Source: Timema cristinae (taxonomy: Eukaryota; Arthropoda; Insecta; Phasmatodea; Timematidae). From it: a DNA stretch of 64,000 nt. The notes beneath the pieces were generated by a model. That model saw only the letters and a list, made by a program, of their open reading frames with translations. It was not told the DNA's origin and did not search any database. Below are positions 1-11,879 of the stretch, piece after piece. The translations under genes were made by a program, and so were the position numbers. The DNA is taken from the NCBI GenBank assembly GCA_039000515.1, contig JBCFYV010011172.1, positions 78,141,529 through 78,205,528 of the forward strand, written 5' to 3'. Every line of letters starts with the position of its first letter. The stretch's first letter is position 1.

Positions 1-655
1 TTATAGCTTTTACCATATTTTATTATATTTGTTTGAAAATTAATTTATTATATTTTTAATCTTATATGATTCTAAAATCAAAAGTTTATGTTTTATAATT
101 TCTTTTCCCAGCCTGATCCTGATATTTTTTATGGGATAAATAAAAGTACTACACATATTATGACCTTTATAATGAAAAGCGGAACACTGTTGGCACTTTC
201 AATGCTGCCATTGAACAAATAGTCCTCTAGAAGAAGATCAGATGCTGCTGCCCAATTCCTTGATCTAAGTTTTGTTTTATTAAAACCTTTCAGGGGTGAG
301 AGGGAAACATCATCTTAATTTCCTAAAGAAAGTGCAGATTAAATACCTTTACATGGCTCAACTTACAAAGTTGGGCATAAAACTAATTTTGGGAATTTTG
401 ACCTGGGAGTTTGCGGCTCACTGTTGATGAGGTTTAACCATACTTCATTTTCCCTATGAACAGCCTTTTGAAGCTCCAAAAAAATATCTTTCTTTACAAT
501 CATTGATTGAAAATAACTAATATTAACCCTTATAGAGATATTTTTTATTTGCTTCGTAAAACTATTTAGTTAATCAAAAGAGTTATCAAAATATTCTTAT
601 AATACTTCCTTAACCTCTTCATTGTCAGGTATTTTGCGAATTTAGTGTTTATATA
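1..655. other. AT-rich DNA, nothing recognised
   Basis: No coding region, RNA gene or repeat family was recognised. The stretch is low-complexity AT-rich DNA with stops in every frame, consistent with intergenic or intronic sequence. Confidence 0.5.
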
Positions 656-1190
656 AGATCTAGAGACCCTGATTTGTGGTAAATAAAATGATTGGATTTC
701 ATTAAATAAAAAGTTGTATTTCACTATATTTATTTATTTATTATTTAGCACCGCGTCTTACTACCCGTTCGGGTTATACGCTTTAAGTACTAATTACGCT
801 AATGGATTAGGAATTAGGAAGGTTGAATTAGAGGAAGTGAACCCACATTTGTGTGGAGGGAGAGTGGAAAACCATTTAGGAAAAACCACCCCCAGTTCAC
901 CCGACCGAGATTCGAACCTCAATCTCCCCGTCCTCAGCAGTCGAGCTCAACACAACTAGCGCGTTAGCCAACTACGCCACAGAGGCGGGTTATTTCACTA
1001 TAAAAATTTGATACTAAAAAGGCTAGATCCTAATTAGTGGTAAATAAAATTATTGGATTTTGTTAAATAAGAGTTGTATTCCAGTAAAAAAAAGAAATCA
1101 ATAAATAAAAGGCTAGATCTTGTTTGTGGAAAATACAATAGTTATTGTATTTCTTAAATAAACTTGTATTTCGATTTAAAATGTTGAAAA
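656..1190 (+). repeat. Decayed tandem repeat, three copies of ~95 bp, interrupted by a SINE
   Basis: Three copies start near 656, 1019 and 1112. Each opens with a block like GGCTAGATC, then GTGGTAAATAAAAT, ATTGGATTT and AAATAA-GTTGTATTTC. The first copy is split by the SINE at 729-990. Without the SINE the copies lie head to tail at about 95 bp spacing. No coding potential is apparent. Confidence 0.6.
729..990 (-). mobile_element. SINE, family B (tRNA-derived head, shared tail)
   Basis: Read on the minus strand, the element begins GCCTCTGTGGCGTAGTTGGC, a tRNA-like head with a pol III A box (TGGCGTAGTTGG) and a B box (GGTTCGAATCT). A body containing GTGAACTGGGGGTGG follows. The 3' tail has CCCGAACGGGTAGTAAGACG and then an AAT-rich run. 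The 12-bp target duplication TATTTCACTATA flanks it at 717-728 and 991-1002. Non-coding; mobilised by a LINE in trans. Confidence 0.85.
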
Positions 1191-2353
1191 GAAAAATGTT
1201 TTGGATTGAAGGGGAGGAGGCCTGAAAATTATAACAAATCAATTTGAATATTTATTGCTATGAATAGAAAAAGACAGCTAAAAGGTTTATGTTTTTGACT
1301 CTTGCTGGCCTACTATACACACAAGTATTTAAATATCAATTTTTTTTTAAATCGCCTTAGATAATATTTTATTACTATTTAATTACAATTTTCATACTGA
1401 AGGCTTACTTATTACAAACAAGTTAATAATTTTTTATTTTTTTTTGTCTTAGACACAATATGTACATACACGGTTGACAATAATCTAGCTTGTACCCAAC
1501 TATTATTATCTTCACGCTTGAATACATTTCAATCACCAAAGTACAAGGAAAGCATTATTTCCAAATTTCTATACCAGTACACTTGGGTGTTACACAATCT
1601 ACACATAATTCTTTTTTAGCTTTATCAAATATGTAAAAGCCGTCATTTGAATGTTTGAGTTATTTTACAAAAATACTTAAAGTTTTGGCATTTTTTATTT
1701 TCATTCACCTATTATTTTATTAAATAATTTTCCATATAGCAACACTTACCACCACACTCGAAACTAACATTATTTTATAGTGACATAACATGGAAGACCA
1801 AAGACATGAAGATAAAAAGCTCTCAATCTAGCTTAACTAAAATGAAATTTTCTTCTTTTGCTTTCTAAATATTTGTCTTTGGAGACAATATGGTTGATAA
1901 AGTAACAATTTCAAACACTTCTCTACTTAAAATCTTTGGTTTAGGGAAATAAATTTTCTTTGAGAAATTCTTATGTGTTAGCACAGTTGGTACAATTTAT
2001 TTATTAGGCTATTTCAGGATAAAGGTAAACAACATCAGCATTGCCAATCTTAATTCATTCAAATCAACAAAATTTGCCATAATTTTCATTTAAAAGGAGA
2101 AATTGTCAATTTCGTGAAAAAAAATTTATTTCGTTTTATTTTATGATTGTATTATTACATAAAATATACTACAATGGTCTTTAAATATGTTTTGATAGAA
2201 ATTTTAACCTGCTGAGTAAAAGTACATAAACACATGTCTCGCGAAATTTCGCTGTCTCTAATAATATCACATTTCTTTTGAATTTACTGCTCAAAAAAAT
2301 CTTCTTTTTTTTTACAGTTTCAGTTCTTTATTTTAAATTCAATTAAAGATATG
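1191..2353. other. AT-rich DNA, nothing recognised
   Basis: No supported gene or repeat was seen; the stretch has many homopolymer runs and stops in all frames. Confidence 0.45.
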
Positions 2354-3640
2354 TACAGTCAACTTTCGATTCTATGACCCCGGGAATAACATTCCTCTCG
2401 AAGTAACAATCCTTTTTGTGGGAACCATAAAAAATTTGTAAAAAAAGGTCGAACACTTTAAGTAAATCGGCCGTAAAATGTGCTTGTTGCAATTATTTAG
2501 GTCGCTGGGTTGCGATTATTTTTGTGAGCGCTGTATTACTAGCAACTGTGGTAGGTCAGATATAAAAATAGACACACCCTATCAATGTCAGTCAATAGCA
2601 CTTGACTTTGTCCACCCCTTCCACAAGCAAGACATTTTTTTCCCACGCGCGACTGCCTCTACATCACGCACCAAGTTTGCTTTTACCATTGTTATTTCGA
2701 TTATTTATTTGGTTACATTTTTGGTTGGATTTTATGAATGATTTTTGATGACCCACGCTATTTTTTTATTTGATACGAACTTATAATTTGACGAAATGAG
2801 TGGAAATGGGACTTTCTTGATGCTCATGAAGAAGTAGGAGATCATCCAGGAAATGGATGAGAAGAAGATTACAAAGACTGAGATTGCATGGCGACCTGGC
2901 ATCCCAATGTCGACACTTTACACGATTCTCAAAATGATAATAGAAATTGTGAATGCATTGCAGAAGGAAGGCCACAATGTAAAGGCCAAAAGTTTGAAGG
3001 ATGCAATGCACGCGAATCTGGAGCTAGTTATGCTGGAGTGTTTCAGTCAGCATAGAGCGCAAATTGTGCCTATAAATGGACTGATGATGCAGAGGAAGGC
3101 CGAGGAATTTTCCTTGATTTTGGGTATAGAAAACTAAGTGTTCAAGTGGGTGGCTAGAGCGTTTTGAAGTGCATCACAGCACTTCCAGCCACAAGGTCAT
3201 TGGTGAAAGTGCATTGGTCGACCCAACATCTGTGAGGGAGTGGATGCCCTTGCCCCGAATAACCTTAGGCGCTATCAGACTCAAGATGTATACAACGCTG
3301 ATGAGCTGGGGATGTTTTACAAACTCATGCCAGATCACACTCTTGCTGTAAAAGGGAATAAGTGCAAGGGTGCAAAGAGGAGCAAGGAGCACCTCGCTGC
3401 CCTTCTTTGCTGCAACATGGATTGCAGCGATAAGATGAAGTCCCTTGTGATCGGGAAGTTCAAGAAATATCGGGGAAAGATGCTGGAATAGTTCAATCCT
3501 ACATATTTCGACACACATGTGTCATAATCATGGAAAAAAAGTCGTTGTGAAGGACACAAATGTGTTGATATGACTGTGAGGGCTAACATCTTGTCAATGC
3601 TGTCAATGCAAAAGGAGTAATGGAACAAGGGTAAACAGAT
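2354..3640 (+). mobile_element. Tigger/pogo DNA transposon remnant
   Basis: The left end is a TA followed by CAGTCAACTTTCGATTCTAT, which resembles Tigger/pogo terminal inverted repeats (CAGT...TCGAT) inserted at TA. It encloses a broken DDE transposase at 2796-3491. The element is cut short on the right: the second half of the catalytic domain and the right terminal repeat are not recognisable. Confidence 0.65.
2796..3491 (+). pseudogene. Tigger-like transposase, N-terminal half, broken
   Basis: The start at 2796 (MSGNGTF) runs into an in-frame TAG after MLMKK and then continues as EIIQEMDEKKITKTEIA. This is the CENP-B-type helix-turn-helix, including GIPMSTLYTILK. A CENP-B-type second DNA-binding part follows (AEEFSLILGIEN), then a frameshifted stretch with ESALVDPTSVREW. 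The catalytic start reads VYNADELGMFYKLMPDHTLA, where the family has NADETGLFYK with the first catalytic Asp, followed by KGAKRSKEHLAALLCCNMD. The second Asp region and the C terminus are absent. With a stop and at least two frameshifts it cannot make a working transposase. Confidence 0.8.
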
Positions 3641-5285
3641 AAGACTTAGAATATTACAAAATTCTCCACTTCATTCATATCCGTCTCAAATTTGTTAACC
3701 TATAAATTAAATTCTATACTTGTCAACTTCAATACCTATTTAGACTTTAAACAGTGTTGCATTAAATGTTGAATATCTTAAAGTCGTTTCATATTAATAC
3801 TCAATCATTTCTTCTAACCAATTTGCAGATGTTAACTTTTTAATCCACTTTTATAATTTGAATTCTCAACTTACTTGTAACTTGATCATTGTTTTGTCAA
3901 ACTCATTTTGACACCTGTAAGTTTTACAACATTTTTAAACGTGTTTTCATGTATTTTAGACTTATCATTACCTAATATATTTCTAAATTGATGATGAATT
4001 AATTTATTATATGTGTCATGTTCATAATTTGACAATATGTTAAACCTAATTAAACATTTTGATGTACAAATTCAATTTATTCCATCATTTAACTTAACCA
4101 ATTTATTAATCAATTCTTTCTATATATTTTTGTTCAAAGAGTTTCATATATTGGTATATGGTTCAAATAAAAGAAACTTTTAATACAGTTTGTCCACTTC
4201 ATATTTATTTTGATTCACATTATTTACATGGCATGATTTTGCTAAATAACTTATTTCATTTATGTAAAAAGTTAAATTGAATTATTATTTTTCAAACACA
4301 TTTAAAATATTAGTATTCACAAGGAAAGCTTAATCAAAGGAATCTCTTAAAATGACAGACATAGTCTTAAAATTAAATATTCAGGCCTTTTTTTCTTTTA
4401 GGAAATAGAGGATACTGTTTCAAATTGATACAAAAATAGTATGATTTATTAGAAATATGGAATTAGAGAAACAATTTGTTTGAATGAGCATTTCAAATAT
4501 ATAAATAGCTCTTAAAACAAACATTCACATGACAAATTAAAATAAATTGCATTGTGCTCCACACAAACTTTCTCATTCTTTTATCTAAATTATTATACTG
4601 AATAACTCATAAGTAGAGCTCCATAAAAATGGTGAGACGCGATAAAGCGAAAAGTGCCATACAAAGATGGAATCAAGTACTTTTTCTTTTGATAGTTTTT
4701 AGATATAATTTACAACGTTTTTGAAAAGCAAAATAAAACGAAATAATTTTGTTACACAAAATCCTCCTATTAAACGAAATAACACAGCTTTTACAACAAT
4801 AAAAAATCTTAAAACAAACACGAAATTAAGAAGAAATTAAGCAGAAATTTTGACCATGCTGTAATTTGATCAATATTTTGTTGTAGTATACGCTAACTTT
4901 AGGCTACAAAATTTTAAAATATGCAGACAAACTTGACAAAGAATTTTAAAGCAAATATAGAACGTTTCAATAGTAAAGTTTAATTTTGTATACATTGTCT
5001 CAATATGTAAATAATACAAAAACACCGAAAAGTGAGATTTAAAAAACGAAATTTAACTAAAAATAAAACCATTTTCATGGGGCTTTATTCATAAGATTTG
5101 TGAAACTAAGATACATTATTATAAAACATAACTGGGAAAAAAAATTACATCACATTTCACCAAAGAACATACATCAAATAAATATACACTATTACAGAAA
5201 CATATATTATTTATTTTGTGCATTTTCAACTCTCTATTTCTAAAAGTTATATTTGAAAACTATATTTGTATATAAACTCTGACTA
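3641..5285. other. AT-rich DNA, nothing recognised
   Basis: Very AT-rich, with no gene, SINE or LINE fragment that could be supported. The first ~100 bases may be decayed right-hand Tigger sequence. Confidence 0.45.
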
Positions 5286-5660
5286 GTCGGCCAGTCATTC
5301 AAAATTTCCATGTTTGGTTCTCACCATCCTTATGAAGTTGTAAATTTTCCACGGTGGAAGGTGGTTTCATGAAAGGTTGTTGATGATTAAATACCCATCC
5401 GACACCTTAGCTTAGTCAGTGGCGTTTCTAATTACTAAGCTAAGGGTCCCGGGATCAATGCCCAACATAGCCGGAAAATGTATCATTGATGAAATGTGTG
5501 TTTCCTCATTTACAATTAAAAATTAATGGCTGGGGTTTGGATGTTGTGTCTGTTCTAGATTTAAGTTAGTATATAAGTAGTGTGCTGATACAATCAGCTG
5601 GTTCGGAAAGTGCACATTAAATACCTCAAATAAATGAAAAATGAAAGAAAAAATCAAATA
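5286..5660 (+). mobile_element. tRNA-derived SINE-like repeat (different family)
   Basis: At about 5401-5475 there is a tRNA-like stretch with an A-box-like GCTTAGTCAGTGG and a degenerate B box (GGGATCAATGCC). An upstream block contains CACGGTGGAAGGTGG. It resembles neither SINE A nor SINE B in this window. No target duplication was found, so its limits are approximate. Confidence 0.4.
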
Positions 5661-5764
5661 GCTCTCGGCAGTCAATTGCTTATGGTAAAGCATTCGTATC
5701 TCACTCAATGAGGGTGTTAGCACATAGTGAGGATGAGAAATAAGGAACAATTGATTACTTGAAT

Positions 5765-6483
5765 GATTATCCAGCTTTAGTGGATTGACGTCAACACACT
5801 ATTTTTAATTTGAATGCAAAAAAAAAAAACACTATTTAGATGATTTAGACATATTAAAATAAATTACATTAGTATTGAAACAAAAAAAAACTTATGCCTG
5901 ATATGACATTAAAAGGGCAACCACTAAGGTCCTCATTTTGCCTGAAATCTTCCCATTTTGTCTGGAAACTTTAAAATAAAACAACTGAGAAGTAATCAGA
6001 CCCACGTCTAATTAGTGTGAAAGAAACAGCGTCACCACACTCCTTTACTTCCACTTCTGCTTCAGGAAGTCTCCTAGTCCCTTGACGCTGATTGGCCTCT
6101 TGCTCCTATAGCCCCTCCAAACTCCTCACTTCATGATCAGTGTATGTTGTTCGGCTTTCACAATGTCATTTAGGGTTACATTGTCATTCCTTAGCCTTTG
6201 TGCAATCCTACTTTGGTTGTTATTGTTTTTAAACAAGATAACCTACGCCATTGCTCACCGTACATGTTCCGGCTATATATAGGCTTTGTTGAACCTGGAA
6301 AAGTCAGGAAATTTTAAAATACTTTTCAGCTGGTGGGCACCCTGATAAGATTCAAGTAAATACAGAGGTTTATGGTGATGTGTTGATGTGATGTCTCACA
6401 ATACCATCACCTAAACAATACAATGAAGTGTCACCAAGTTAAAGATATCAAAATAATTTCTCGGCACTAAATATTTTGTCCAG
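5765..6483 (+). other. Intron upstream of the first recognised centrobin exon
   Basis: Non-coding. At 6290-6345 it holds a fragment of a dispersed repeat containing CCTGGAAAAGTCAGGAAATT, also present at 27650-27715. It ends with the acceptor TTTTGTCCAG before 6484. Confidence 0.45.
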
Positions 6484-6735
6484 ATATCCCAGCTGCAAGC
6501 CAAGCTGAGTCATTTTGACAGTCAGAGGGCAGAGATTGTGGAAAGACTGCATGATGTGATGGAGACCCAATGGAAGGAGGCCTTAAGGGTAATTTCTGGT
6601 GGCAGTATTCCCTCAAGAACAAGTTCTGATTTGGGGACTATGGGTCAAGGGAAGTGTGAGCTCCCCAAACAGCCTCCGATCGACAGTGAGGAACACAGGA
6701 AACATACCTCTTATGCAGTGCAATTTGCTCAGCAG
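6484..6735 (+). CDS. CNTROB: Centrobin homologue, exon a (coiled-coil end)
   Basis: This is an 84-codon exon, phase 0 at both ends, with acceptor TTTTGTCCAG and donor CAG/GTAATT. It begins ISQLQAKLSHFDSQ and continues RAEIVERLHDVMETQWKEAL, an amphipathic coiled-coil segment. A Ser/Pro-rich linker follows (SGGSIPSRTSSDLGT). From memory, vertebrate centrobin has a very similar junction: the end of its long coiled coil reads as E-x-x-R-V-E-L-V-E-R-L-Q with H-W-D-E-A shortly after, then a Ser/Pro-rich region. Centrobin is a daughter-centriole protein needed for centriole duplication and elongation. Upstream exons lie outside the window or were not found. The assignment rests on recalled similarity and the agreement of four exons, not on an alignment. 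Confidence 0.6.
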
Positions 6736-6853
6736 GTAATTGGCAGGGAGAGTGGTAGTTGGTTCACTTTAAAACTAAATATTAATATCTTTAGCCTACA
6801 CAAAAATTAACTTGATATTTTTAAAAACTCGTGTTTCTCCCTTTGCTTTCCAG

Positions 6854-7063
6854 GCAATCACTGCAAGTAAATCTTGGGATGTGCCACCCTTATCTCTGCA
6901 TGTTCACCAGCAGAGCGCAGGTTCATCCACAACAGACGACCACCCATTCTGCCATGAGGGACAGTCAACATACAGGGTGGGTGTTGCATCTGACAACTCC
7001 TCGGGGAAACTTAACTCACCATTGGGGAACCCTGGTGATGAACTCAAGAGATACATTAGAATG
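6854..7063 (+). CDS. CNTROB: Centrobin homologue, exon b
   Basis: This 70-codon exon is in phase 0 with exon a across a 118-bp intron (acceptor TTTGCTTTCCAG, donor ATG/GTGAGT). It encodes a low-complexity Ser/Thr/Gly-rich stretch that includes SWDVPPLSLHVHQQSAGSS and ends in DELKRYIRM, which starts a short helix completed by the next exon. The rapidly evolving linker is what one expects after the centrobin coiled coil. The excellent splice sites and open frame support a real exon. Confidence 0.6.
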
Positions 7064-7559
7064 GTGAGTAAACTTATTGCATGAAACAATTTTTTTTTAT
7101 GAATTTATAGGGGTGCGTGAAAGGTGATTTCTGATTCGTAGGGATAAACAGGAGTGATATTTTTACTATGAGATAAAAATGAGGTGGGAAATGAGTCAAA
7201 ATATGGGAATCAGGACAGGAATGGGAAGTTATAGAAATGACACAAGGTGTCTGATTAAAAATATACATTAATTTTTATTTTAGTATAGTAAGACTTGTAA
7301 AAGATAAAACATTACTAAATGTAATATAAATTATAAAATAGCATAAAACATGATAAAAACATAATATAGAGAGGGATTTATGAATGGCATGTTTTATCAA
7401 ATCAAATAGCAAAGTTTTGAACAAACATTGAACAGTACCAAGTAAATAGCTGAGTTTATTAAATTTTTTGTGTAAATTATCTTTATTATCTAATTTATTT
7501 AGAAAATCGTCTTTTGTATTTAAATATATGCAGGATGCAAAATTAGTACAAACATAATG

Positions 7560-7770
7560 TTTAACAGCTCTTAAAATGTTCTTTAAATTTGAAACCCCTT
7601 AAATGTTGGTAATGTTTATTAAAATCCCTTAAATTTTATCTTGGTTTGAAAACCCTGGAATGTAATCTTAGCTTGAAACTCTTTAAATATTATCTAGGTT
7701 TAACACCCATTAAATATCTAATATATTTGTAACCACTTTAAATGTTCTATAGTGTTTAACTTTAAACCCT
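7560..7770 (+). repeat. Minisatellite, ~28-bp degenerate unit (locus 1)
   Basis: About seven degenerate units of the form TTAAAT-TTATCTAGGTTTGAAACCC occur head to tail. The same family appears at 11655-11872 on this strand and at 46395-46545 and 49128-49295 in the opposite orientation. Confidence 0.65.
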
Positions 7771-7781
7771 TTGTATGATTT

Positions 7782-8735
7782 GACTCCTTACGGGATACAC
7801 AATTTGAATAGAAAAGAATTAAGTTCAAACAATAGATAGATTTATTAAACAACAAAACATATATTAAAGATATGAAAGTTTACAATGATATTACGGGTTA
7901 CACTTTGAATTTTAATGCAGACAATTAGACTTAAAGAATTTGATTATTCTGCTGTAGCTACTGGGGCTGTGCTCAGCCGTGTTACTGGATGCATTTTTCT
8001 AAAGGAGAAAATAATCAAATAGTTAATAACAAAATATAGAACAAGATGTATACATATATTTATATAACTCTTAATCAGTTATGCTGGACTGGGTTGTAAG
8101 ATAAATTCTTTGAAACATTTTGTATAATGATAAACAATAGAAAAGTTCCTTGACTACATTGGTCAATGGCTAATAAATAGGTGTCAACAAAATAGTACTA
8201 TGGCTGGTCTCTCTCTTTCCCTTACAATACTGCCGAAGCATTCAATAGTACAAACAAATCTAATTGTAATTGCACTCTGGGTATTACCAACACAACAGGA
8301 GGCCAAAAACTAGGCAAAGAAAAAGGGCATTATATGCGCGAACCCCACTATGACTATAGCATTTCCCTGATTTTCTCACCGTAGCTAAAACCGCACTAGA
8401 AGCGTGACTGCTTAACCAACACAAAATAAAGAGCTCCATCAACTCAACTGAGAAATGGAATACAATACAGACAACCTGGTTGTAGCCATACAAAAATTAA
8501 ACAGGTGTACATGACGTTCACGGCGTCATGAGAAACATTGGGTCAAAATAGACTAATGGAACGTGTGGAAGTTTAGCAAGTCTCTAACTAAGACATCACT
8601 GCAATCCAAGCCCAAGGCTCGTAACGGGAAGACTGTATAATATATATACAGAGCAACATAGTCTCAAGGACTAATTTATAATATATGAAACTAGTAATTA
8701 TAAGACTTGTCCCTCCCTCATTCTGGAGGACACAA
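7782..8735 (-). mobile_element. Possible LTR or terminal part of an LTR retroelement
   Basis: On the minus strand a ~950-bp block starts TGTCCTCCAGAATGAGGGAG and ends CCGTAAGGAGTCA, so it has the TG...CA ends of an LTR. A polyadenylation signal AATAAA lies at 7841-7846, about 60 bp before the end. Read another way, 7998 to 7840 looks like a terminal exon: acceptor CTCCTTTAG, short frame, stop, AATAAA. No second LTR, primer site or polyprotein was found, so this is tentative. Confidence 0.25.
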
Positions 8736-8953
8736 TATTTAAACAATAAAATTAACCTTTAAATTTAGGAGTCAGCCAGACTTAAAGTTGATCAACTGTC
8801 AACTCGACATACTGTCAAAACAAGAGAAAATCGTCTCCGACTAAATACAGAATAGTTAAAAAGGGGCAAATAGACATTACCTATATATTAACAACAAAAA
8901 CTTAGAGTCTAAGTCATAAGGACACGTTGATTATTTCCCGATACTTATTTGAT

Positions 8954-9080
8954 CGAAGTCCGTGGTCCTATCCATGACGACGATGGATCCGACGGCTCAA
9001 ACTTCATGGTTGTCATCAAAGTCCGTCATCCTGTCCATGGCATCGGTGTATCCGACGACTCAAACTTCATGTTCATCGTG
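8954..9080 (-). repeat. Two copies of a 63-bp tandem repeat
   Basis: The blocks from 8954 and 9017 both contain AAGTCCGT-(G/C)(G/A)TCCT, then TCCATG, TATCCGACG or GATCCGACG, then CTCAAACTTCATG. On the minus strand each copy carries an ATGAAGTTTGAG(T/C)CGTCGGA start-like frame that soon stops. The block is notably GC-richer than its surroundings. Confidence 0.6.
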
Positions 9081-9169
9081 TTCTTAGATGCGGCACAGAG
9101 CAGAGATTCCTTCTTTGACACTTGGTAGCAGTAGATTGGGGATAATGTGAACCTGACTGGAGGTCTATA

Positions 9170-9960
9170 TATAGTTCAAAATCTGATGCAAATGGAACAA
9201 GGCAAAAGGGTGATAAACTCAGGAATATAGACAAGGAGAAGGACGGATGAAGGCAAGGGGAAAGGTAAACAAAAGAGGGTGAATAGCTTGCGGGGTGAGG
9301 GGAAGGTAAAGTTTGTAGAAACGCCGCTAGGCAACTTCGACAGCAGCGAGTCTCGGGGTTGAGTCCATTCTAGACTTCATGGTGCATCTGAGGTGGAAGT
9401 GATCACACGTGTTTGAAGCCGCCATGCTGTTGTTCTTTGAAGGTTTTCTCCTAACAGGATGGCCAGAGAATCCGAGGACATCTTAATACGGTGAGTAGAT
9501 ACTAAAGCATCTTTTATTTAAATATATCTGTTTTAATTACATTATTTAGGATCAGATATTATTTTAATGATAATTTGTGATATAGATGTACTTTATTATA
9601 TTTTCTTGTAGACAGCATGGCAAGTGTATGTAAATTTTATCCGACATCATCCAGTGCCCAAGGGTATGTGTTAAAGTATTTCATTCAAAAATCAGATAAT
9701 ATTAGTCCTCTTCTATGATGTCTGCTACAATATTTATCAAAAGACAATATTTTTAACAACCACGTGTTTCATTTCGGGGAGATACGTAATTTCATGTGAC
9801 TGCATCTAGCCCGGGACAATAAACTTTGAGGTAGATTACTTTTCAAATACATTAATATTCTTTCTCCCTTTCGTAAATTATTAAAATGTTGATATTTTAT
9901 TTGTAGCTGTCCAATCTATCTGATTGACATGCTACACCTTTAAGAGTGATATACTGTAAG
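9170..9960. other. GC-richer block with promoter-like and splice-like signals
   Basis: On the plus strand ATGGCCAGAGAATCCGAGG at about 9462 is followed by a donor (CG/GTGAGT). An acceptor (TTTTCTTGTAG) then opens a second exon-like piece with donor AAGG/GTATGTG, and a third acceptor lies at about 9905. The joined frame stops after about 17 codons, so any product would be a non-coding RNA or this is chance. On the minus strand there is a TATA-like TATATATAG near 9170. Weakly supported. Confidence 0.2.
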
Positions 9961-11654
9961 AGTTTGACTATTTTTATACAGCTTGCTTAATATTTATCTT
10001 TATTTTATTTTACTCAGTAAAACTACATAAATTATTTGGTAAAACTGCCTTTGGCGTTCAGAAAACTTTATTGGATAATTATTTTAATGATAGAAGACAT
10101 AACCCTATGTTAATAATCAAACCTTGTAAGCATCAGCAAAGAATATCACGTGTGACAATTAAAAAAAAACATTTACTTGTTTCTTCTTGTCATAGTTTTC
10201 CTCTGAATTTCACAAAGCACTTGTTTAATAGCTCCACAGATTACTCTACTGCCTCAACGGTTTCAAGTCCACGGAGTATCATTACAAGTAATAATTGCTA
10301 GCGCTTATTTTGGACATTAGTTGGATTACCCACAATAGTTATCTAACTTTGAAACTAGAATGTGCGCTGATAGAAGCCGAGCTAGACGGCTATTTAATGA
10401 ACTACTTGAATATCGTTCCAGCGAGGGTTTTATTTAAAGGAATTTTAAATGAAGACAATTTCAGCCAGATGCTTTTTTACTCCAAATATTCGTTGATTTA
10501 TTAAAGTATTTTCTTTATCATTTCTTTTTATCATTTCTTTTTACTCAATCTCTCATCTATACTTCACTATTCTAGCAATATTCCTAGTTCTAAATTGTAA
10601 CACCTCTTTGGTGTGTATTTGGAAAGTTTTTTTTTTTTTTTTTTTTTAAGAATCAAAGGGGATGATTAGTTTTTGTTTTATTATTGGCGTCACTTTTAAA
10701 AAATTGGTATTAATGCCGGGATGTTAAAAGTTTACAATCAAGAGGATAAAAAAGGACTTGTTCTATGAATTATTACCAGTTTGGACTATAAAAGATGTAC
10801 ACAAGGGTCTTGATTGTAACGAAGGACATTCTTATCTTTCAGTAAATATAAAGATATGTATGATTGAATTTTCAACTACAGAATGCCTATGGGTGAGAAG
10901 TTTCAATTCTTTTTTATACTACTACAAATCTGGGGATAGCTTAAAAAAGAAATAAATAGGTAACTATGAGCAGCGTGGCTATTTTGTTTTAGACTCAAAG
11001 AAATCTAATTTGGTTAATGGTAAATATTAAACTTTCAGTGCCATAAATTTAGACATGATTGAGCTTAAAAAAATATACATATATATATATATTTGTTTTG
11101 TATTGTTTTTTTTTTCCTTGAAATGTTTCAAAAGTCTTTTATCTAATGATTTAAATTTAATCAAGATTGTGAGCTAATAATTATTACTTTGATAATGAAA
11201 CAAATGTTATTTATATATATATAGTTTATGAACACAAAAATTTCACTTTGTTTTAAGTTTTTAAGTAAATTTTATTAACCTAGATATGTAAATTAACGGA
11301 GCTCCACAGGCAGGTTAAAATTCAGAGTACATAAATAACCAAACGCATAACATAAAATAGTTTTATTTATTTTTTATTTCATGATAACCTTTAAATTTGT
11401 TCAATTACAATATAATATAAAATTTAGGTATAAGTGCATTTCTTATGCATTATCTCTTGCATTATCAACCAGCTTCTTGTGGTATCATGTAAAATTGCTA
11501 GGCCAACCAGACAGGCAAAGAGAAGGGGTTTCATAATAATGTGTTTAAACCCGGTAGACTTGAGATAAAGTTTCTCATGCAGCTGAGCTAAATTTGTTTT
11601 TTTAAAACCTTAAATATTTTTCTTTTTACAATAAAGAGTGATTATCTGATTACA

Positions 11655-11872
11655 ATATGTTTGAAAGGCCTTAAAAATTATTTAAGTTTAAAAGTCCTTA
11701 AATTTTTTCAAGGTTTGAAACTCCAAAATGGTATCTATGATTTCAAGGTTATTTAGGTGTGATACTTCTTAAATATTCTTTTCGTTTAAAATACCTTAAA
11801 TGATCTCTAATCTTGAAACACTTTAAAAGTTATCTAGGTTGGAAACCTCATGAAGGTTCTTTAGTGTATTGT
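11655..11872 (+). repeat. Minisatellite, ~28-bp degenerate unit (locus 2)
   Basis: This is the same unit as at 7560 (TTAAA-TTATCTAGGTTGGAAACC), about seven degenerate copies. It lies directly before the LINE fragment that starts near 11880. Confidence 0.6.
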
Positions 11873-11879
11873 TCTATCA

